Counted from the first letter of the stretch, positions 34,072 to 44,126 are shown. The stretch is DNA of 64,000 bases from SIG672 sp045605765 (GCA_045605765.1 JAZUQQ010000051.1:1-64000); one strand, 5' to 3'. The notes: generated by a model not told the origin, from the sequence alone. Made by a program: numbers and translations.

Positions 34072-34123
34072 AACTATGATTTTTATATTATATCATTTAA
34101 GCTAAAAACGGAGGTTCAACATT

Positions 34124-35194
34124 ATGCTTAACATCAGATACGAGTTCACAACTGCAAAAAAAGAGAAGCCCGATTACAACAATCTCGGCTTCGGTAAATT
34201 CTTCACAGACCATATGTTTTTGATGGATTATACCACCGAAAAGGGTTGGCACGATCCCAGAGTGGTACCCTTCCAGAATCTTTCGCTCTCGCCTGCGACC
34301 GCAGTTTTGCACTATGCACAGGAAATGTTCGAAGGACTTAAAGCGTATAAGACTGCAGACGGCAGAATACAGCTTTTCAGACCGCAGAAGAATATCGAAA
34401 GATTTAACAATACCAACAGACGTATGTGCATTCCCGAGATAGATCCCGATGATGTACTTCAAGCCATCAAGGCTGTCGTAAAGACGGACGCAGACTGGAT
34501 TCCTGAGGAAGAGGGTAAGTCGCTTTACATCAGACCATTCATAATCGCGACCGATCCTATGCTCGGAGTACATCCCTCACAAAGTTATCTTTTCTGCATT
34601 ATTCTTTCTCCTGTCGGCGCATACTATGCAAGCGGAATAAACCCCGTAAAGATCTACGTTGAACCAGAATACGTCCGCGCAGTAAAGGGCGGAACAGGAT
34701 TTGCAAAGGTCGGCGGAAACTACGCCGCTTCTCTTAAAGGACAAGAGGTTGCCGAAAAGCTCGGTTACGCTCAGGTTCTCTGGCTTGACGGTATTCACCA
34801 TAAGTACGTTGACGAGGTTGGCGCCATGAACGTGTTCTTTGTTATCGACGGCGAGATCATTACTCCTACTCTCGAAAATGGCAATATCCTTCCCGGCGTT
34901 ACTCGCGACTCCGCTATCGCGCTTCTAAGAAGTTGGGGATATAAAGTCAGCGAGAGACTTCTCTCAATCGACGAGATCCGCGATGCCGCAAAGAACGGCA
35001 AGCTTGAAGAGGCGTTCGGCACGGGTACTGCGGCAGTTATCTCTCCTATCGGCGAGCTTAACGAGGCAGGCAATATAATGATAATCAACGAAGGTAAGAT
35101 AGGGACTATCTCCCAGCGTCTCTACGACAATCTCACGGGTATTCAGTGGGGTAAGGTCGAGGACACTATGGGCTGGACGGTCACTGTTGACTGA
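34124..35194 (+). CDS. ilvE: Branched-chain amino acid aminotransferase
   Basis: A 356-aa PLP enzyme (fold type IV, class IV) that transfers the amino group between glutamate and the keto acids of leucine, isoleucine and valine. The Schiff-base lysine is K195 in GTGFAKVGGNYAAS. Other conserved blocks are MFEGLKAYKTADG, RPQKNIERFNNTNRRMCIP, SLYIRPF and FGTGTAAVISPIGEL. The start follows GGAGG. It overlaps no gene but lies only 2 bp before the pseudouridine synthase, so they are cotranscribed. Confidence 0.96.
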   Translation: MLNIRYEFTTAKKEKPDYNNLGFGKFFTDHMFLMDYTTEKGWHDPRVVPFQNLSLSPATAVLHYAQEMFEGLKAYKTADGRIQLFRPQKNIERFNNTNRRMCIPEIDPDDVLQAIKAVVKTDADWIPEEEGKSLYIRPFIIATDPMLGVHPSQSYLFCIILSPVGAYYASGINPVKIYVEPEYVRAVKGGTGFAKVGGNYAASLKGQEVAEKLGYAQVLWLDGIHHKYVDEVGAMNVFFVIDGEIITPTLENGNILPGVTRDSAIALLRSWGYKVSERLLSIDEIRDAAKNGKLEEAFGTGTAAVISPIGELNEAGNIMIINEGKIGTISQRLYDNLTGIQWGKVEDTMGWTVTVD

Positions 35195-35196
35195 AA

Positions 35197-36108
35197 ATGA
35201 GATTTGATATCGGTTGGGAGCTCTGCGGACTGAGCGTTCGAGAGCTTCTTACCGCGCATCTTGAGCTCTCTCGCAGAGCTATCTGTGCCCTGAAAAATAA
35301 CGAGAGGGGAATAGTTTTAAACGGAAACCGAGTTACCGTGAGGGCGACTCTTTCTGATGGCGACGTTTTGGAGCTTGCGCTTGAAGAAAACGATAGAGAG
35401 CGCGAGAAGATAATTCCCGTAAATATCCCGATAGATGTGCTTTATGAGGACGAGGCTATTACGGTCGTTAATAAGCCGCCTTTTATGCCGACGATAATTT
35501 CTCACGGTCACTACGAGGATACGCTTGCAAACGCGCTCGCGTACAGATACCGCGACAGAGATTTCGTTATGCGCGCGGTAAACCGTCTTGACAGAGATAC
35601 TAGTGGTATATGTCTTATTGCAAACAGCCGTCGAAGCGCACATATACTTGGTGGGCAGATGAAGAACCGTCAGATGGAGAAAAAATATCTCGCTATTCTT
35701 GACGGAGCTCTCGAAAACGATTTTTCGGAAAAGACTATAAAAAGCAGAATAAAACGCAAAGAGGGAAGCACTATACTTCGTGAGGTCACGTGTGACGAGA
35801 ACGCTCTGTACGCTGAGACGGCGTACCGCCTTTTGGCGCACGGTCAAAAATACAGTGCGGTGATCGCTGAGCCGAAAACCGGCAGAACGCATCAGCTCCG
35901 CGTACATTTTTCCTGTATCGGATATCCGATAGTCGGGGATAATATGTACGGTAAGGTGAGCGATGTGATATCGCGTCAGGCACTTCACGCCTTTGAGCTT
36001 ACCTTTGCGCACCCTTATACGAAAGAGAAAATGACCTTTCGCGCACCTGTTTCACAAGATATACTCGGTGTAGCAGAACAGGATAATATAGACCTTTCAG
36101 TTCTTTAA
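35197..36108 (+). CDS. RluA-family pseudouridine synthase (RluD type)
   Basis: A 303-aa RNA-modifying enzyme that isomerises uridine in rRNA or tRNA. An S4-like N-terminal region (about 12-60) precedes the catalytic domain. The catalytic aspartate is D132 in NRLDRDTSG. KKYLAILDG and the GRTHQLRVHFSCIGYPIVGD motif are also present. It starts two bases after ilvE without a strong ribosome site of its own, so translation is probably coupled. The exact target uridine cannot be told. Confidence 0.92.
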   Translation: MRFDIGWELCGLSVRELLTAHLELSRRAICALKNNERGIVLNGNRVTVRATLSDGDVLELALEENDREREKIIPVNIPIDVLYEDEAITVVNKPPFMPTIISHGHYEDTLANALAYRYRDRDFVMRAVNRLDRDTSGICLIANSRRSAHILGGQMKNRQMEKKYLAILDGALENDFSEKTIKSRIKRKEGSTILREVTCDENALYAETAYRLLAHGQKYSAVIAEPKTGRTHQLRVHFSCIGYPIVGDNMYGKVSDVISRQALHAFELTFAHPYTKEKMTFRAPVSQDILGVAEQDNIDLSVL

Positions 36109-36133
36109 CTAACCCCACGAAAGAGGATCTTAG

Positions 36134-37258
36134 ATGCCTGATAACAAGACGAGCGAAAACAGAATAATAAGCGTTTTAAAGGCCATACCCAAGACCTGCC
36201 TTGTGCTCTTTGCGTTTGGTTTTCTTGCGCTTATCGTTCATATAATTTCGATAATATCTCTTGATTTTGCCGATTTTGTCACAAGGTATGTTGGCGGCAG
36301 TGTGAGATTTGTACTTGCTAAGCTTACGGGCTGGATACCCTTTTCGCTTGCTGAAATGATACTTGTTTCGCTTCCGGTGATACTTGCCATTTTGGTAGTA
36401 ATGGGAGTAAAAGCGGTTAGATCGGACAAAAAGCACGCTTATCTTAAATACATCTGCATACTTCTTGCGATAATCACTACATTTTATTCGCTCTTCGTTT
36501 TTACTCTCAGTGCGGCGTATCAAGGAAGAACTCTTTACGAAAAGCTCGGAATAGAGAAGCCGAAATATGAAGATCCTGCTGATCTTATCGCACTCTGCGA
36601 GTATCTAAGAGATAGCGCAAAAGAATGCGCAAAGGACATAAAGTTTAATGAAAAAAACGGATCTGTTATGCCTTATTCGCGAGGGGAGCTTAATGATTTG
36701 TTAAACGAAGCTTGCATAAAAGCATCAGAAAAATACGCTTTTATAGCTCCTCTCAGATCGCATTTCAAGGATGTAATTTTGAGCGTTCCGATGACCTATA
36801 CGCACATTTCAGGCGTATATACCTACTACACGGGAGAGGCGAATATCAATACGAATTTTCCCGATTATACTATTCCTTATACCGCAGCACACGAGATGGC
36901 ACATCAGAGAGGAATAGCACGTGAGGAGGAAGCAAATTTCGTTGCTTATCTTATTTGTATGGAAAGCGATGATAATTATGTCAGATACAGCGCTTATATA
37001 AATCTGCTCGAATACGTCCAGTCGGCGCTTTCGAAGGCGGATAAAGCTGCATACCGAGATTTTTACCGCACGCTTGGAGACGATATCATAACCGAGTATC
37101 GCGCGTATGATAATTTTTTTGATAATTACCGCAAAAACATCGCGGCGGATGTGAGCGGAGCAATAAACAACGCATATCTTCAATCGCAGGGTCAGTCGGC
37201 AGGAACGATGAGTTATTCGTTTGTAGTCGGACTTGCGATCGCGTATATTGACTATTAA
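36134..37258 (+). CDS. DUF3810-family membrane metalloprotease-like protein
   Basis: A 374-aa integral membrane protein with three N-terminal helices (about 20-45, 70-95, 105-128). A soluble domain contains HEMAHQRG (H253, E254, H257) and a nearby REEEANFVAY, which look like a zincin active site. The segment SGVYTYYTGEANIN before it is typical of DUF3810. It is cotranscribed with the upstream pseudouridine synthase. The substrate is unknown. Confidence 0.85.
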   Translation: MPDNKTSENRIISVLKAIPKTCLVLFAFGFLALIVHIISIISLDFADFVTRYVGGSVRFVLAKLTGWIPFSLAEMILVSLPVILAILVVMGVKAVRSDKKHAYLKYICILLAIITTFYSLFVFTLSAAYQGRTLYEKLGIEKPKYEDPADLIALCEYLRDSAKECAKDIKFNEKNGSVMPYSRGELNDLLNEACIKASEKYAFIAPLRSHFKDVILSVPMTYTHISGVYTYYTGEANINTNFPDYTIPYTAAHEMAHQRGIAREEEANFVAYLICMESDDNYVRYSAYINLLEYVQSALSKADKAAYRDFYRTLGDDIITEYRAYDNFFDNYRKNIAADVSGAINNAYLQSQGQSAGTMSYSFVVGLAIAYIDY

Positions 37259-37340
37259 CATTGCTTTAAAATGTCATAAGGAAAGTATAAAGCATATTAT
37301 AACAGTAAGTTTAAAGACTGCCAAAAGGATGGTCATAGAA

Positions 37341-38627
37341 ATGGAAAAGTTAGTTATTAACGGCGGAAAGCCGCTAAACGGCGAAATTGAAATAGGCGGA
37401 ATGAAAAACGGAGCGCTTCCGATAATTTTTGCATCCCTTCTCGTTACTAAGGGGGTTTCGGTGCTTGAAAATCTCCCCGCCGTAAAGGATATAGATTTGT
37501 CTCTCGAAATAATAGAAAGCCTTGGCGCAAAGGTAGAGAGACCCGACAAGCATACGGCTGTAATTGATGCTACAAATGTCGTCGTCAAAGAGCCGCCTGC
37601 GGTATTGGTGCGCAAAATGAGAGCTTCGTATTATCTTCTCGGAGCGGAGCTCGGAAGATTTGGTGAGGCGGTAGTACAGTATCCGGGAGGATGCGATTTC
37701 GGAGGACGTCCGATAGACAGACATATAAAGGGATTTGAGTCTCTCGGCGCGACGGTTACTGAGACCTTTTCTGAAAGCGGTAAATGTGTAAGAGCAAAGA
37801 CCGAAAACGGAGTTGTAGGAGCAAATGTGTTCTTTGACGATATTTCGGTAGGAGCTACGATAAACGTAATGCTTGCGGCAGTAAGCGCAAGCGGAGTTAC
37901 AGTTATAGAAAACGCGGCACGTGAGCCTCATATAGTTGACCTTGCCAACTTCCTCAATACCTGCGGAGCTAAGGTCATAGGAGCAGGTACGGCGACAATA
38001 AAGATAACCGGCGTTGATAAGAGCGAGCTGCACGGATCTACATACGCGGTTGTTCCCGATATGATAGAAGCCGGCACCTATATGGTGGCGGCGGCAGCAA
38101 CCCGCGGTAAGGTCCTTATCAAAAATATTATTCCCAAACACCTTGAAGCAACCTCTGCAAAGCTTGAAGAAATGGGGGTAAAAATAGTTGAAAATGACGA
38201 CAGTATCGAGGTTAGCGTACCCAATGATCTTAAAGCCACGAATATGAAGACTCTGCCGTATCCGGGAGTGCCTACCGATATGCAGCCTCAGTTCTGTGTT
38301 CTTATGTGCGTGGCGAACGGTACGAGTAAGCTTGTAGAGGGCGTTTTCGATAACAGATTTCAGTACGTTGATCAGCTAAGACATATGGGTGCAGATATAG
38401 AGGTCAACGTACGTGTTGCCACCGTAAAAGGCGGATCGCCTCTTTACGGAGCGGCAGTGAGTGCGCTTGATCTGCGTGCGGGTGCGGCTATGGTTATCGC
38501 CGGACTTTGCGCTAACGGAAAGACCGAGATAGAAAACATAGCTTATATCAATCGCGGATATGAGGATATAGTCGAAAAGCTCAGAGCCGTGGGAGCGGAT
38601 ATTACGCTTGTCAACACGAAAGACTGA
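37341..38627 (+). CDS. murA: UDP-N-acetylglucosamine 1-carboxyvinyltransferase
   Basis: A 428-aa enzyme of the first committed step of peptidoglycan synthesis, adding enolpyruvate from PEP to UDP-GlcNAc. K22 and N23 (GGMKNGALPI) and the catalytic C118 in PGGCDFGGRPIDRH are present; this cysteine is the fosfomycin target. The ATG at 37341 is chosen over the in-frame 37233 start because homology begins there and AAGGA lies upstream. The longer frame overlaps the previous gene. A terminator overlaps its stop codon. Confidence 0.96.
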   Translation: MEKLVINGGKPLNGEIEIGGMKNGALPIIFASLLVTKGVSVLENLPAVKDIDLSLEIIESLGAKVERPDKHTAVIDATNVVVKEPPAVLVRKMRASYYLLGAELGRFGEAVVQYPGGCDFGGRPIDRHIKGFESLGATVTETFSESGKCVRAKTENGVVGANVFFDDISVGATINVMLAAVSASGVTVIENAAREPHIVDLANFLNTCGAKVIGAGTATIKITGVDKSELHGSTYAVVPDMIEAGTYMVAAAATRGKVLIKNIIPKHLEATSAKLEEMGVKIVENDDSIEVSVPNDLKATNMKTLPYPGVPTDMQPQFCVLMCVANGTSKLVEGVFDNRFQYVDQLRHMGADIEVNVRVATVKGGSPLYGAAVSALDLRAGAAMVIAGLCANGKTEIENIAYINRGYEDIVEKLRAVGADITLVNTKD

Positions 38628-38654
38628 AAATCGGGAGGAAACTCCCGATTTTTT
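38627..38654 (+). terminator. Terminator of the ilvE-murA transcript
   Basis: AAAATCGGGAG, loop GAAA, CTCCCGATTTTTT. The stem starts at the last base of the murA stop codon. Confidence 0.88.
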
Positions 38655-38735
38655 AAACAAAAAGTATTTATATGATTTTAATTAAAGTTTTTTGGAAAGC
38701 CTAAAAAGTTTTACAAGAAAGGATGTATCTGTAAA

Positions 38736-39695
38736 ATGAGAGTGCTTACGATAAATGCTAACGATGCGGGACAGCGACTCGATAAGTTTTTGTCAAAAGC
38801 TTTGCCGTCTATGCCGACATCGCTTATGTATAAGCTCGTGCGTACTAAGAAGATAAAGGTCAATAGAAAACGCACCGAACATACATATTTTCTCTGTGAA
38901 GGCGACACAGTCGAGCTATTTATAAAAGAAGAATTTTTCGATGTGCCGGGCGATACCGATGCGCTAAAACTCACTCCGCATATCGATATAGTATATGAAG
39001 ACGAAAATGTCCTGCTCTGCGATAAAAGGTCGGGTATGATAGTCCATTCGGACGATAAGGAAATCACGAATACGCTCATCGCCCATATCAGTGCTTATCT
39101 CTACCAAAAGGGCGAGTACGATCCCGCAAAGGAGAATTCCTTTGCACCCGCGCTGTGCAACAGAATAGATCGCAATACGGGTGGAATAGTTATCGCAGCA
39201 AAGAACGCACAGACCCTTCGTATTATGAATGAAAAGATCAAAAACCGTGAGATCAAAAAGAAATATCTTGCCGCAGTTCACGGTATCTTTGATAAAAAGC
39301 AAGGTGTACTCAGCGGTTATCTTGTTAAGGATAAAAAGACAAATACCGTGACGGTGTTCAAAAACCAGATCAAAAGCGGCAATGCTAAAAAGATCGTCAC
39401 GGGATACCGTGTGATCGCCGAAAAGAACGGTCTTTCGCTCCTCGAGGTCGATCTTGTTACAGGAAGAACGCATCAGATAAGGGCGCATATGGCATCTGTC
39501 GGACATCCTCTGCTCGGTGACGGAAAATACGGCGTAAACCGCGAGGATAAAAAAATCGGATATAAATTTCAGGCACTCTATTCGTATAGCCTCGAATTCT
39601 GCTTTGAGGGTGATTCGGGTATACTCTCTTATCTAAATGAAAGGAAATTTGAAATAAGTGAAGATAAGATCTGGTTTTGTAAAGAATTTAAATAA
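38736..39695 (+). CDS. RluA-family pseudouridine synthase with S4 domain (RluC type)
   Basis: A 319-aa enzyme. The S4 RNA-binding domain is at about 12-65 (QRLDKFLSKALPSMPTSLMYKLVRTKKIKVNRKRT). The catalytic domain has D145 in NRIDRNTGG and the GRTHQIRAHMASVGHPLLGDGKYG motif. It is a second paralog of the gene at 35197 and likely modifies a different site. AGAAAGGATG precedes the ATG. It overlaps the lnt start by 38 bp. Confidence 0.92.
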   Translation: MRVLTINANDAGQRLDKFLSKALPSMPTSLMYKLVRTKKIKVNRKRTEHTYFLCEGDTVELFIKEEFFDVPGDTDALKLTPHIDIVYEDENVLLCDKRSGMIVHSDDKEITNTLIAHISAYLYQKGEYDPAKENSFAPALCNRIDRNTGGIVIAAKNAQTLRIMNEKIKNREIKKKYLAAVHGIFDKKQGVLSGYLVKDKKTNTVTVFKNQIKSGNAKKIVTGYRVIAEKNGLSLLEVDLVTGRTHQIRAHMASVGHPLLGDGKYGVNREDKKIGYKFQALYSYSLEFCFEGDSGILSYLNERKFEISEDKIWFCKEFK

Positions 39696-41307
39696 TCTTT
39701 TCACAAAAAAATCATTTCTTGTGTCGATGTTGTTTCTCTCGGCGGCAGTTACCGCGCTTACCCTGATATTGGAGATAATGTCGGTGCTCGTTTTTGTGTC
39801 TCTCGTTCCACTGATCCTTGCCCTTGTCAGAAGATGCGAGGAGGGTAAAACGGCCTTTTCGAGCTATGGGATCTGCTTTCTCTGGTCGCTTTGTTTCTAC
39901 ATAATAATATATCATTGGTTCTGGTATCTCTGGCCTATGGATTTTCTCGGTGTTGAAAAGCCCATGGCTCTCCTTATCACGCTTTTTTGTTGGATAGGAC
40001 TTTCAACCTTGCAGGCGATCGGAACGGCATTTGTCGGACCTCTTTTTTGCCTTGCCTATAAAAAGGGCGGACTTAAAATGACTGCCTTTATATTTGCCGC
40101 CGCGTGGACTGTCCTTGAGTACGCTCAGTCGCTTACTTGGATGGGAGTGCCTTGGGCAAGACTTGCGCTTTCTCAGACTGCATTTCCTGCGGCTATCCAG
40201 ACCGCATCACTTTTCGGTTCGCTTTTTATAGGATTTATAATCGCTCTTGCCAACGGATTTTTTGCCGTTGCTGTCAGGTGTTTTGTTGGCAAAGGAAATG
40301 GATCGAAGATCTCGCTTCGCTTTGTCGCGCTTGCTCTAGCTGTTATAATTTTAAACCTTGGATACGGTTTTGCCGCGATCGGACTGCATAACGAAACGGT
40401 TGGGGAGAGCGTTAAAGTTACGGTTGTGCAGGGTAATATCGCATCGGGGGATAAATGGGCAGATAACTCAAATATAAACTCGATAAAGGTGTACGAGGAG
40501 CTTACTCTGAAAGCGGACGGGGAGGAGCACGCAGATATAGTTGTGTGGCCTGAAACCATACTTACCACTTATGCAAAAGATAGCCCGATGTATCGAAACC
40601 GTCTCGTAAATCTGGCCAAGGACACAGGATCTGTAATCTTCGTCGGAGCACTCGATGAGACCGAAAATCCCGATGGAATGATGCAAGATCATAACGCCGT
40701 AATAGCCTTTTTCCCCGATGGAACGGTAGAAGAAGGTTCTTATAAAAAGCAGCATCTTGTACCGTTTGGTGAATATATGCCTATGCGCAGTATTCTCGAA
40801 ACATTTTTGCCTTTTATGAATGAGCTGAATATGCTTGAAGACGATCTTGCGGCGGGTGCTTCCAGCGAGATACTTGATACGGCTTACGGGAAAATAGGAC
40901 GGCTTATCTGCTTTGATTCGATATATCCCGACCTTGCTCGTCAAAGCGCTTCCGATGGCGCGGAGTATATACTTCTTTCGACCAACGATTCGTGGTACAG
41001 AGATAGCGCGTCGGCGTATCAGCATAACGCTCACGCAGTACTCAGAGCAGTCGAAAACAGACGGTATATAGCAAGAGCGGCAAGTACGGGAATATCCGCG
41101 GTAATCACCTCAGAGGGAAGGATTGTCGAGACTATCTCGCCGCTAATGCAAGGATATATCACGGAAGATTTGTTTATGAATACACAGCGTACCATCTATT
41201 CTTGGGTGGGTGATATTATTGTTGTGCCTTGCATAGGTCTCATCGCCTCTCTTGCGATAAGCGGCTTTGTACCGCGTTTAAAAAGGCTTTTAAGTAAAGA
41301 AAATTAA
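39658..41307 (+). CDS. lnt: Apolipoprotein N-acyltransferase
   Basis: A 549-aa membrane enzyme that adds the third acyl chain to the N-terminal cysteine of lipoproteins. Several N-terminal membrane helices (about 15-245) precede a nitrilase-type domain with the triad E299 (WPET), K364 (YKKQH) and C418 (LICFD). The start is GTG 39658 with AAAGGAAA upstream, inside the end of the preceding gene. A canonical Lnt is unusual in a Firmicute. A solute-binding lipoprotein is encoded next. Confidence 0.92.
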   Translation: MKIRSGFVKNLNNLFTKKSFLVSMLFLSAAVTALTLILEIMSVLVFVSLVPLILALVRRCEEGKTAFSSYGICFLWSLCFYIIIYHWFWYLWPMDFLGVEKPMALLITLFCWIGLSTLQAIGTAFVGPLFCLAYKKGGLKMTAFIFAAAWTVLEYAQSLTWMGVPWARLALSQTAFPAAIQTASLFGSLFIGFIIALANGFFAVAVRCFVGKGNGSKISLRFVALALAVIILNLGYGFAAIGLHNETVGESVKVTVVQGNIASGDKWADNSNINSIKVYEELTLKADGEEHADIVVWPETILTTYAKDSPMYRNRLVNLAKDTGSVIFVGALDETENPDGMMQDHNAVIAFFPDGTVEEGSYKKQHLVPFGEYMPMRSILETFLPFMNELNMLEDDLAAGASSEILDTAYGKIGRLICFDSIYPDLARQSASDGAEYILLSTNDSWYRDSASAYQHNAHAVLRAVENRRYIARAASTGISAVITSEGRIVETISPLMQGYITEDLFMNTQRTIYSWVGDIIVVPCIGLIASLAISGFVPRLKRLLSKEN

Positions 41308-41529
41308 CACAAATCACCAGTGAATTAAGAAAATTCGAATAGTATTAATATATATTTTTAAAAACTTGTAACTTTAATGTTAACGCTCGGAGTATATTGC
41401 GGTTATATGATCTGTTTTGTTATAAAAAACTGCGTAAAAATGTGAAAAATGCCATAAAAAAGCGGTTTGTTGATAATAATGAACAAAAAAGTGGCATCAA
41501 ATTTGTGTGTTTTGGAAACAGAAAGAGAG

Positions 41530-41558
41530 TTGACAAATTGAACTTAAAATGATACAAT
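41530..41558 (+). promoter_or_regulatory. Promoter of the solute-binding lipoprotein gene
   Basis: TTGACA (41530-41535), a 17-bp spacer ending TGA, then TACAAT (41553-41558). The rest of the 285-bp gap after lnt shows no gene. Confidence 0.85.
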
Positions 41559-41592
41559 ATAGTAACAAAATAATAAATTTGGAGGATTCCAT

Positions 41593-43119
41593 ATGAAAAA
41601 ACGCATTTTGGCACTCATTATGTCCATGTTGCTCATTGCATGTACGCTTCTTACGTTTGCTTCGTGTAAGGATGACAGTAATGATGACAACGGACCGTCG
41701 GATGTTAAGATTCCTTGGCTCGACAAACTCGGCGACCACGATCTTGGCGGCTATACGGTTAAGTTCGCAGTTGCAGAAGCGGGTGAGAACGACGGTTTCA
41801 ACGAGCGTTCGATAGTAGCAAGCGCTGATACCGGTGACCGTGTTGACGGAAGAATATCCGCACGTAACAAGAATATCGAGAACAGATTCAATTGCAAGAT
41901 CGAGCTCACTTACGTTAATAACGAAAACCTTGCAGATACCACCGTTAAGGATGTTCTTCTCGGAGAAGGTGATGACTACGACGTACTTGCAGCACGTCAG
42001 TACGATGATGTTGTACTTTGCAGTCAGGGACTTATTCTTGATATCAAAGCAGACGAAACCGCAAGCAAATACATCGATTATTCACAGCCTTACTGGGCAG
42101 AGGATTATATCAAGGGTATGACCTACAATAACCAGTTGTACTGGCTTACAGGTGACCTTAACCTCAGATACACCGGTGGCTTCTATGCTACATTTGTGAA
42201 TGCTACTATTTATAACCAGTATCTCAGCTCCTATGGTGATATTCACGATATCGTAAGAAACAAGGAGTGGACCGTTGATAAGCTCCAGGAAATGTCGGAT
42301 ACCGCTGCAAGAATTACCGAAGGCTCGAAGCCTGGAAGCCTCAACGATACTGATATCGTCGGTGTAGCATTCCCGATTCACGACAACACCAACGGTCTCG
42401 CGGTATCTAGCGGAGTTAAATTCTCGAAGACCAACAAAGACGGTTCGATTACCTTTACCTTTAACTCATCAAATACCACTCTCAAAACCTTCTATAAAGA
42501 ATATATGGAGCTCATTAACTCAAAGGGTTGTATGAACTACTACGATGCAAAAAATGGTGGCGGATACCCAACCGCTTTTGATGACTTTGCATCAGATAAA
42601 GCTCTCTTTGTGTTCGGACGTCTTAACCAGGCTGAGCTCTACCTCCGTAACACCAAGGAAGGTTCGTTTTACATCATTCCTAACCCGATGCTTAACGATA
42701 CTCAGAAGGAAAAGGGATATATTTCCAGTCTCCACGATGCCATCAGCATTTACGGAATCAACCCCTATTCCGCGAACATAAAGGCGACTGCGATAGTTCT
42801 TGAAGCAATGGCAGGTGAGTCCTACCGTTCGGTAAGACCTGAATACTATGATAAGGCTCTCGGTAACAAGTACACTAGAGATGAGTCTACCAAGGAAATG
42901 ATCAACCTCATTAGCGAAGGTTCGTATTCTGACTTTGCTCTCGTCTGGTGCTTTACCACATACTTCAACAATGATGAGGGTGGACTCGGCCTTTTCCTTA
43001 GAAAAAATATGAGAACGGGTGTTGCTGATATTACTACCAGCCTCAAAATGCAGGGAGAAAGATGGAACAAAACTGCAATGAAGAAGATTGCAGAGGAATT
43101 TGCAAAGATCGGCAAATAA
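41593..43119 (+). CDS. Extracellular solute-binding lipoprotein (ABC transporter type 1)
   Basis: A 508-aa lipoprotein. The signal peptide ends in FASC, with C25 as the lipidated residue, followed by an acidic linker. The rest resembles family 1 solute-binding proteins, which deliver sugars or other solutes to ABC importers. The AGISARNKNIENRFN-like segment near residue 90 is typical of a large clostridial subgroup. No permease or ATPase genes are adjacent, so it may act with a transporter encoded elsewhere. The C-ending codon bias suggests high expression. The ligand is unknown. Confidence 0.82.
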   Translation: MKKRILALIMSMLLIACTLLTFASCKDDSNDDNGPSDVKIPWLDKLGDHDLGGYTVKFAVAEAGENDGFNERSIVASADTGDRVDGRISARNKNIENRFNCKIELTYVNNENLADTTVKDVLLGEGDDYDVLAARQYDDVVLCSQGLILDIKADETASKYIDYSQPYWAEDYIKGMTYNNQLYWLTGDLNLRYTGGFYATFVNATIYNQYLSSYGDIHDIVRNKEWTVDKLQEMSDTAARITEGSKPGSLNDTDIVGVAFPIHDNTNGLAVSSGVKFSKTNKDGSITFTFNSSNTTLKTFYKEYMELINSKGCMNYYDAKNGGGYPTAFDDFASDKALFVFGRLNQAELYLRNTKEGSFYIIPNPMLNDTQKEKGYISSLHDAISIYGINPYSANIKATAIVLEAMAGESYRSVRPEYYDKALGNKYTRDESTKEMINLISEGSYSDFALVWCFTTYFNNDEGGLGLFLRKNMRTGVADITTSLKMQGERWNKTAMKKIAEEFAKIGK

Positions 43120-43138
43120 GACAAAATCTAACATAAAA

Positions 43139-43166
43139 GGCCCGACTTTCAGTCGGGTCTTTTCTT
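43139..43166. terminator. Bidirectional terminator
   Basis: GCCCGACT, loop TTC, AGTCGGGTC then TTTTC. It lies between the convergent lipoprotein and radical SAM genes. Confidence 0.8.
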
Positions 43167-44072
43167 TTGTTCTTTCAAAACGCCGGTGTAATCAAACGGA
43201 GGGATAAAACTTTTGACTGCCGTACCGCGGCTTTGAATAAATGCATTCGCTATTCCGATCTGTGCAGCGAAATTTACAACCTTGTAATACTCATATGTAG
43301 TTAATCTTCGGCCAAGGTCTTTCAGATCGCCTACCCTTTCGTTTGGAGTATACTGGTTCATTATGCTTATGTAAATATCGTGTCCGAAGGTATCAAAAAG
43401 ATATTTTATTATCTTTATTGAATCATCGGTGTGTGATGGTAGCACAAGATGCCGCACTATTATTCCCGAACGCATCATACCGTTCCCGTCAAACACAGGC
43501 TTACCTGCAATAGAAAACATAGTATCAAGAGCTTTTTTTGCTATATCAAAATAATCTGGGGCGTGTGAAAAACTTCGTGAAAGCTCAGAGGAAAAGTATT
43601 TAAGATCGGGCAGAAAAATATCTATTTTACCGCGTAGCATTTCGAGTGTTTCAGGATTTTCATACCCGCTTGAATTCCACACAAAAGGAAGAGAAAAACC
43701 ATTTAATTTAGCTTTGTCAATAGCACAAATTATCTGAGATGTAAAATGAGTGGGTGTTACCAGATTTATGTTGTTTGCGCCTTTTTCGGCAAGTTCAAAG
43801 AAGATCTCAACAAGACGATCTTCGGATATTTCAAGACCTGCATGTGAAAGTGCTATTTCGGAATTTTGGCAATATACACAGCGCAGTTGACACTCTGTAA
43901 AAAAGATCGTTCCCGAGCCAGATTTGCCCGAAATACAGGGTTCTTCCCACATATGAAGAGATGCACGGCATATTCTTATTTTGTCGCTCTCGCCACAAAA
44001 TCCACGTGTGATGTGTCGGTTAGCTTTGCATAAGCGCGGACACAAGGTACAACGGCTAAGTAAATCACCCAT
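43149..44072 (-). CDS. PflX-like radical SAM protein
   Basis: A 307-aa iron-sulfur enzyme of the pyruvate formate-lyase activating enzyme-like group (COG1313, PflX). C61, C65 and C68 (CQLRCVYCQN) form the radical SAM cluster. An additional N-terminal cysteine set (CTLCPRLCKANR...GFCG) may bind another metal. Substrate and pathway are not established for this family. GGAGGAG lies six bases before the ATG. It is a single gene downstream of tRNA-Lys. Confidence 0.88.
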   Translation of the reverse strand: MGDLLSRCTLCPRLCKANRHITRGFCGESDKIRICRASLHMWEEPCISGKSGSGTIFFTECQLRCVYCQNSEIALSHAGLEISEDRLVEIFFELAEKGANNINLVTPTHFTSQIICAIDKAKLNGFSLPFVWNSSGYENPETLEMLRGKIDIFLPDLKYFSSELSRSFSHAPDYFDIAKKALDTMFSIAGKPVFDGNGMMRSGIIVRHLVLPSHTDDSIKIIKYLFDTFGHDIYISIMNQYTPNERVGDLKDLGRRLTTYEYYKVVNFAAQIGIANAFIQSRGTAVKSFIPPFDYTGVLKEQKKRPD

Positions 44073-44097
44073 AACATCTCCTCCTTGTAATAAAAAT

Positions 44098-44125
44098 AAA
44101 AAGCCGTTTTTTCAAACGGCTTTTT
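44098..44125 (-). terminator. Terminator after tRNA-Lys
   Basis: AAAAAGCCGTTT and AAACGGCTTTTT form the stem. It starts within two bases of the tRNA 3' end on the minus strand. Confidence 0.8.
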
Positions 44126-44126
44126 A

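Noticed and set aside
34072..34123. T-box or leader peptide control of ilvE
   Set aside because: Only about 50 bases separate promoter and start, too short for a T-box, and no run of Leu/Ile/Val codons is present.
37233..37340. N-terminal extension of MurA
   Set aside because: It overlaps the DUF3810 gene and has no similarity to MurA. ATG 37341 gives the family's usual start.
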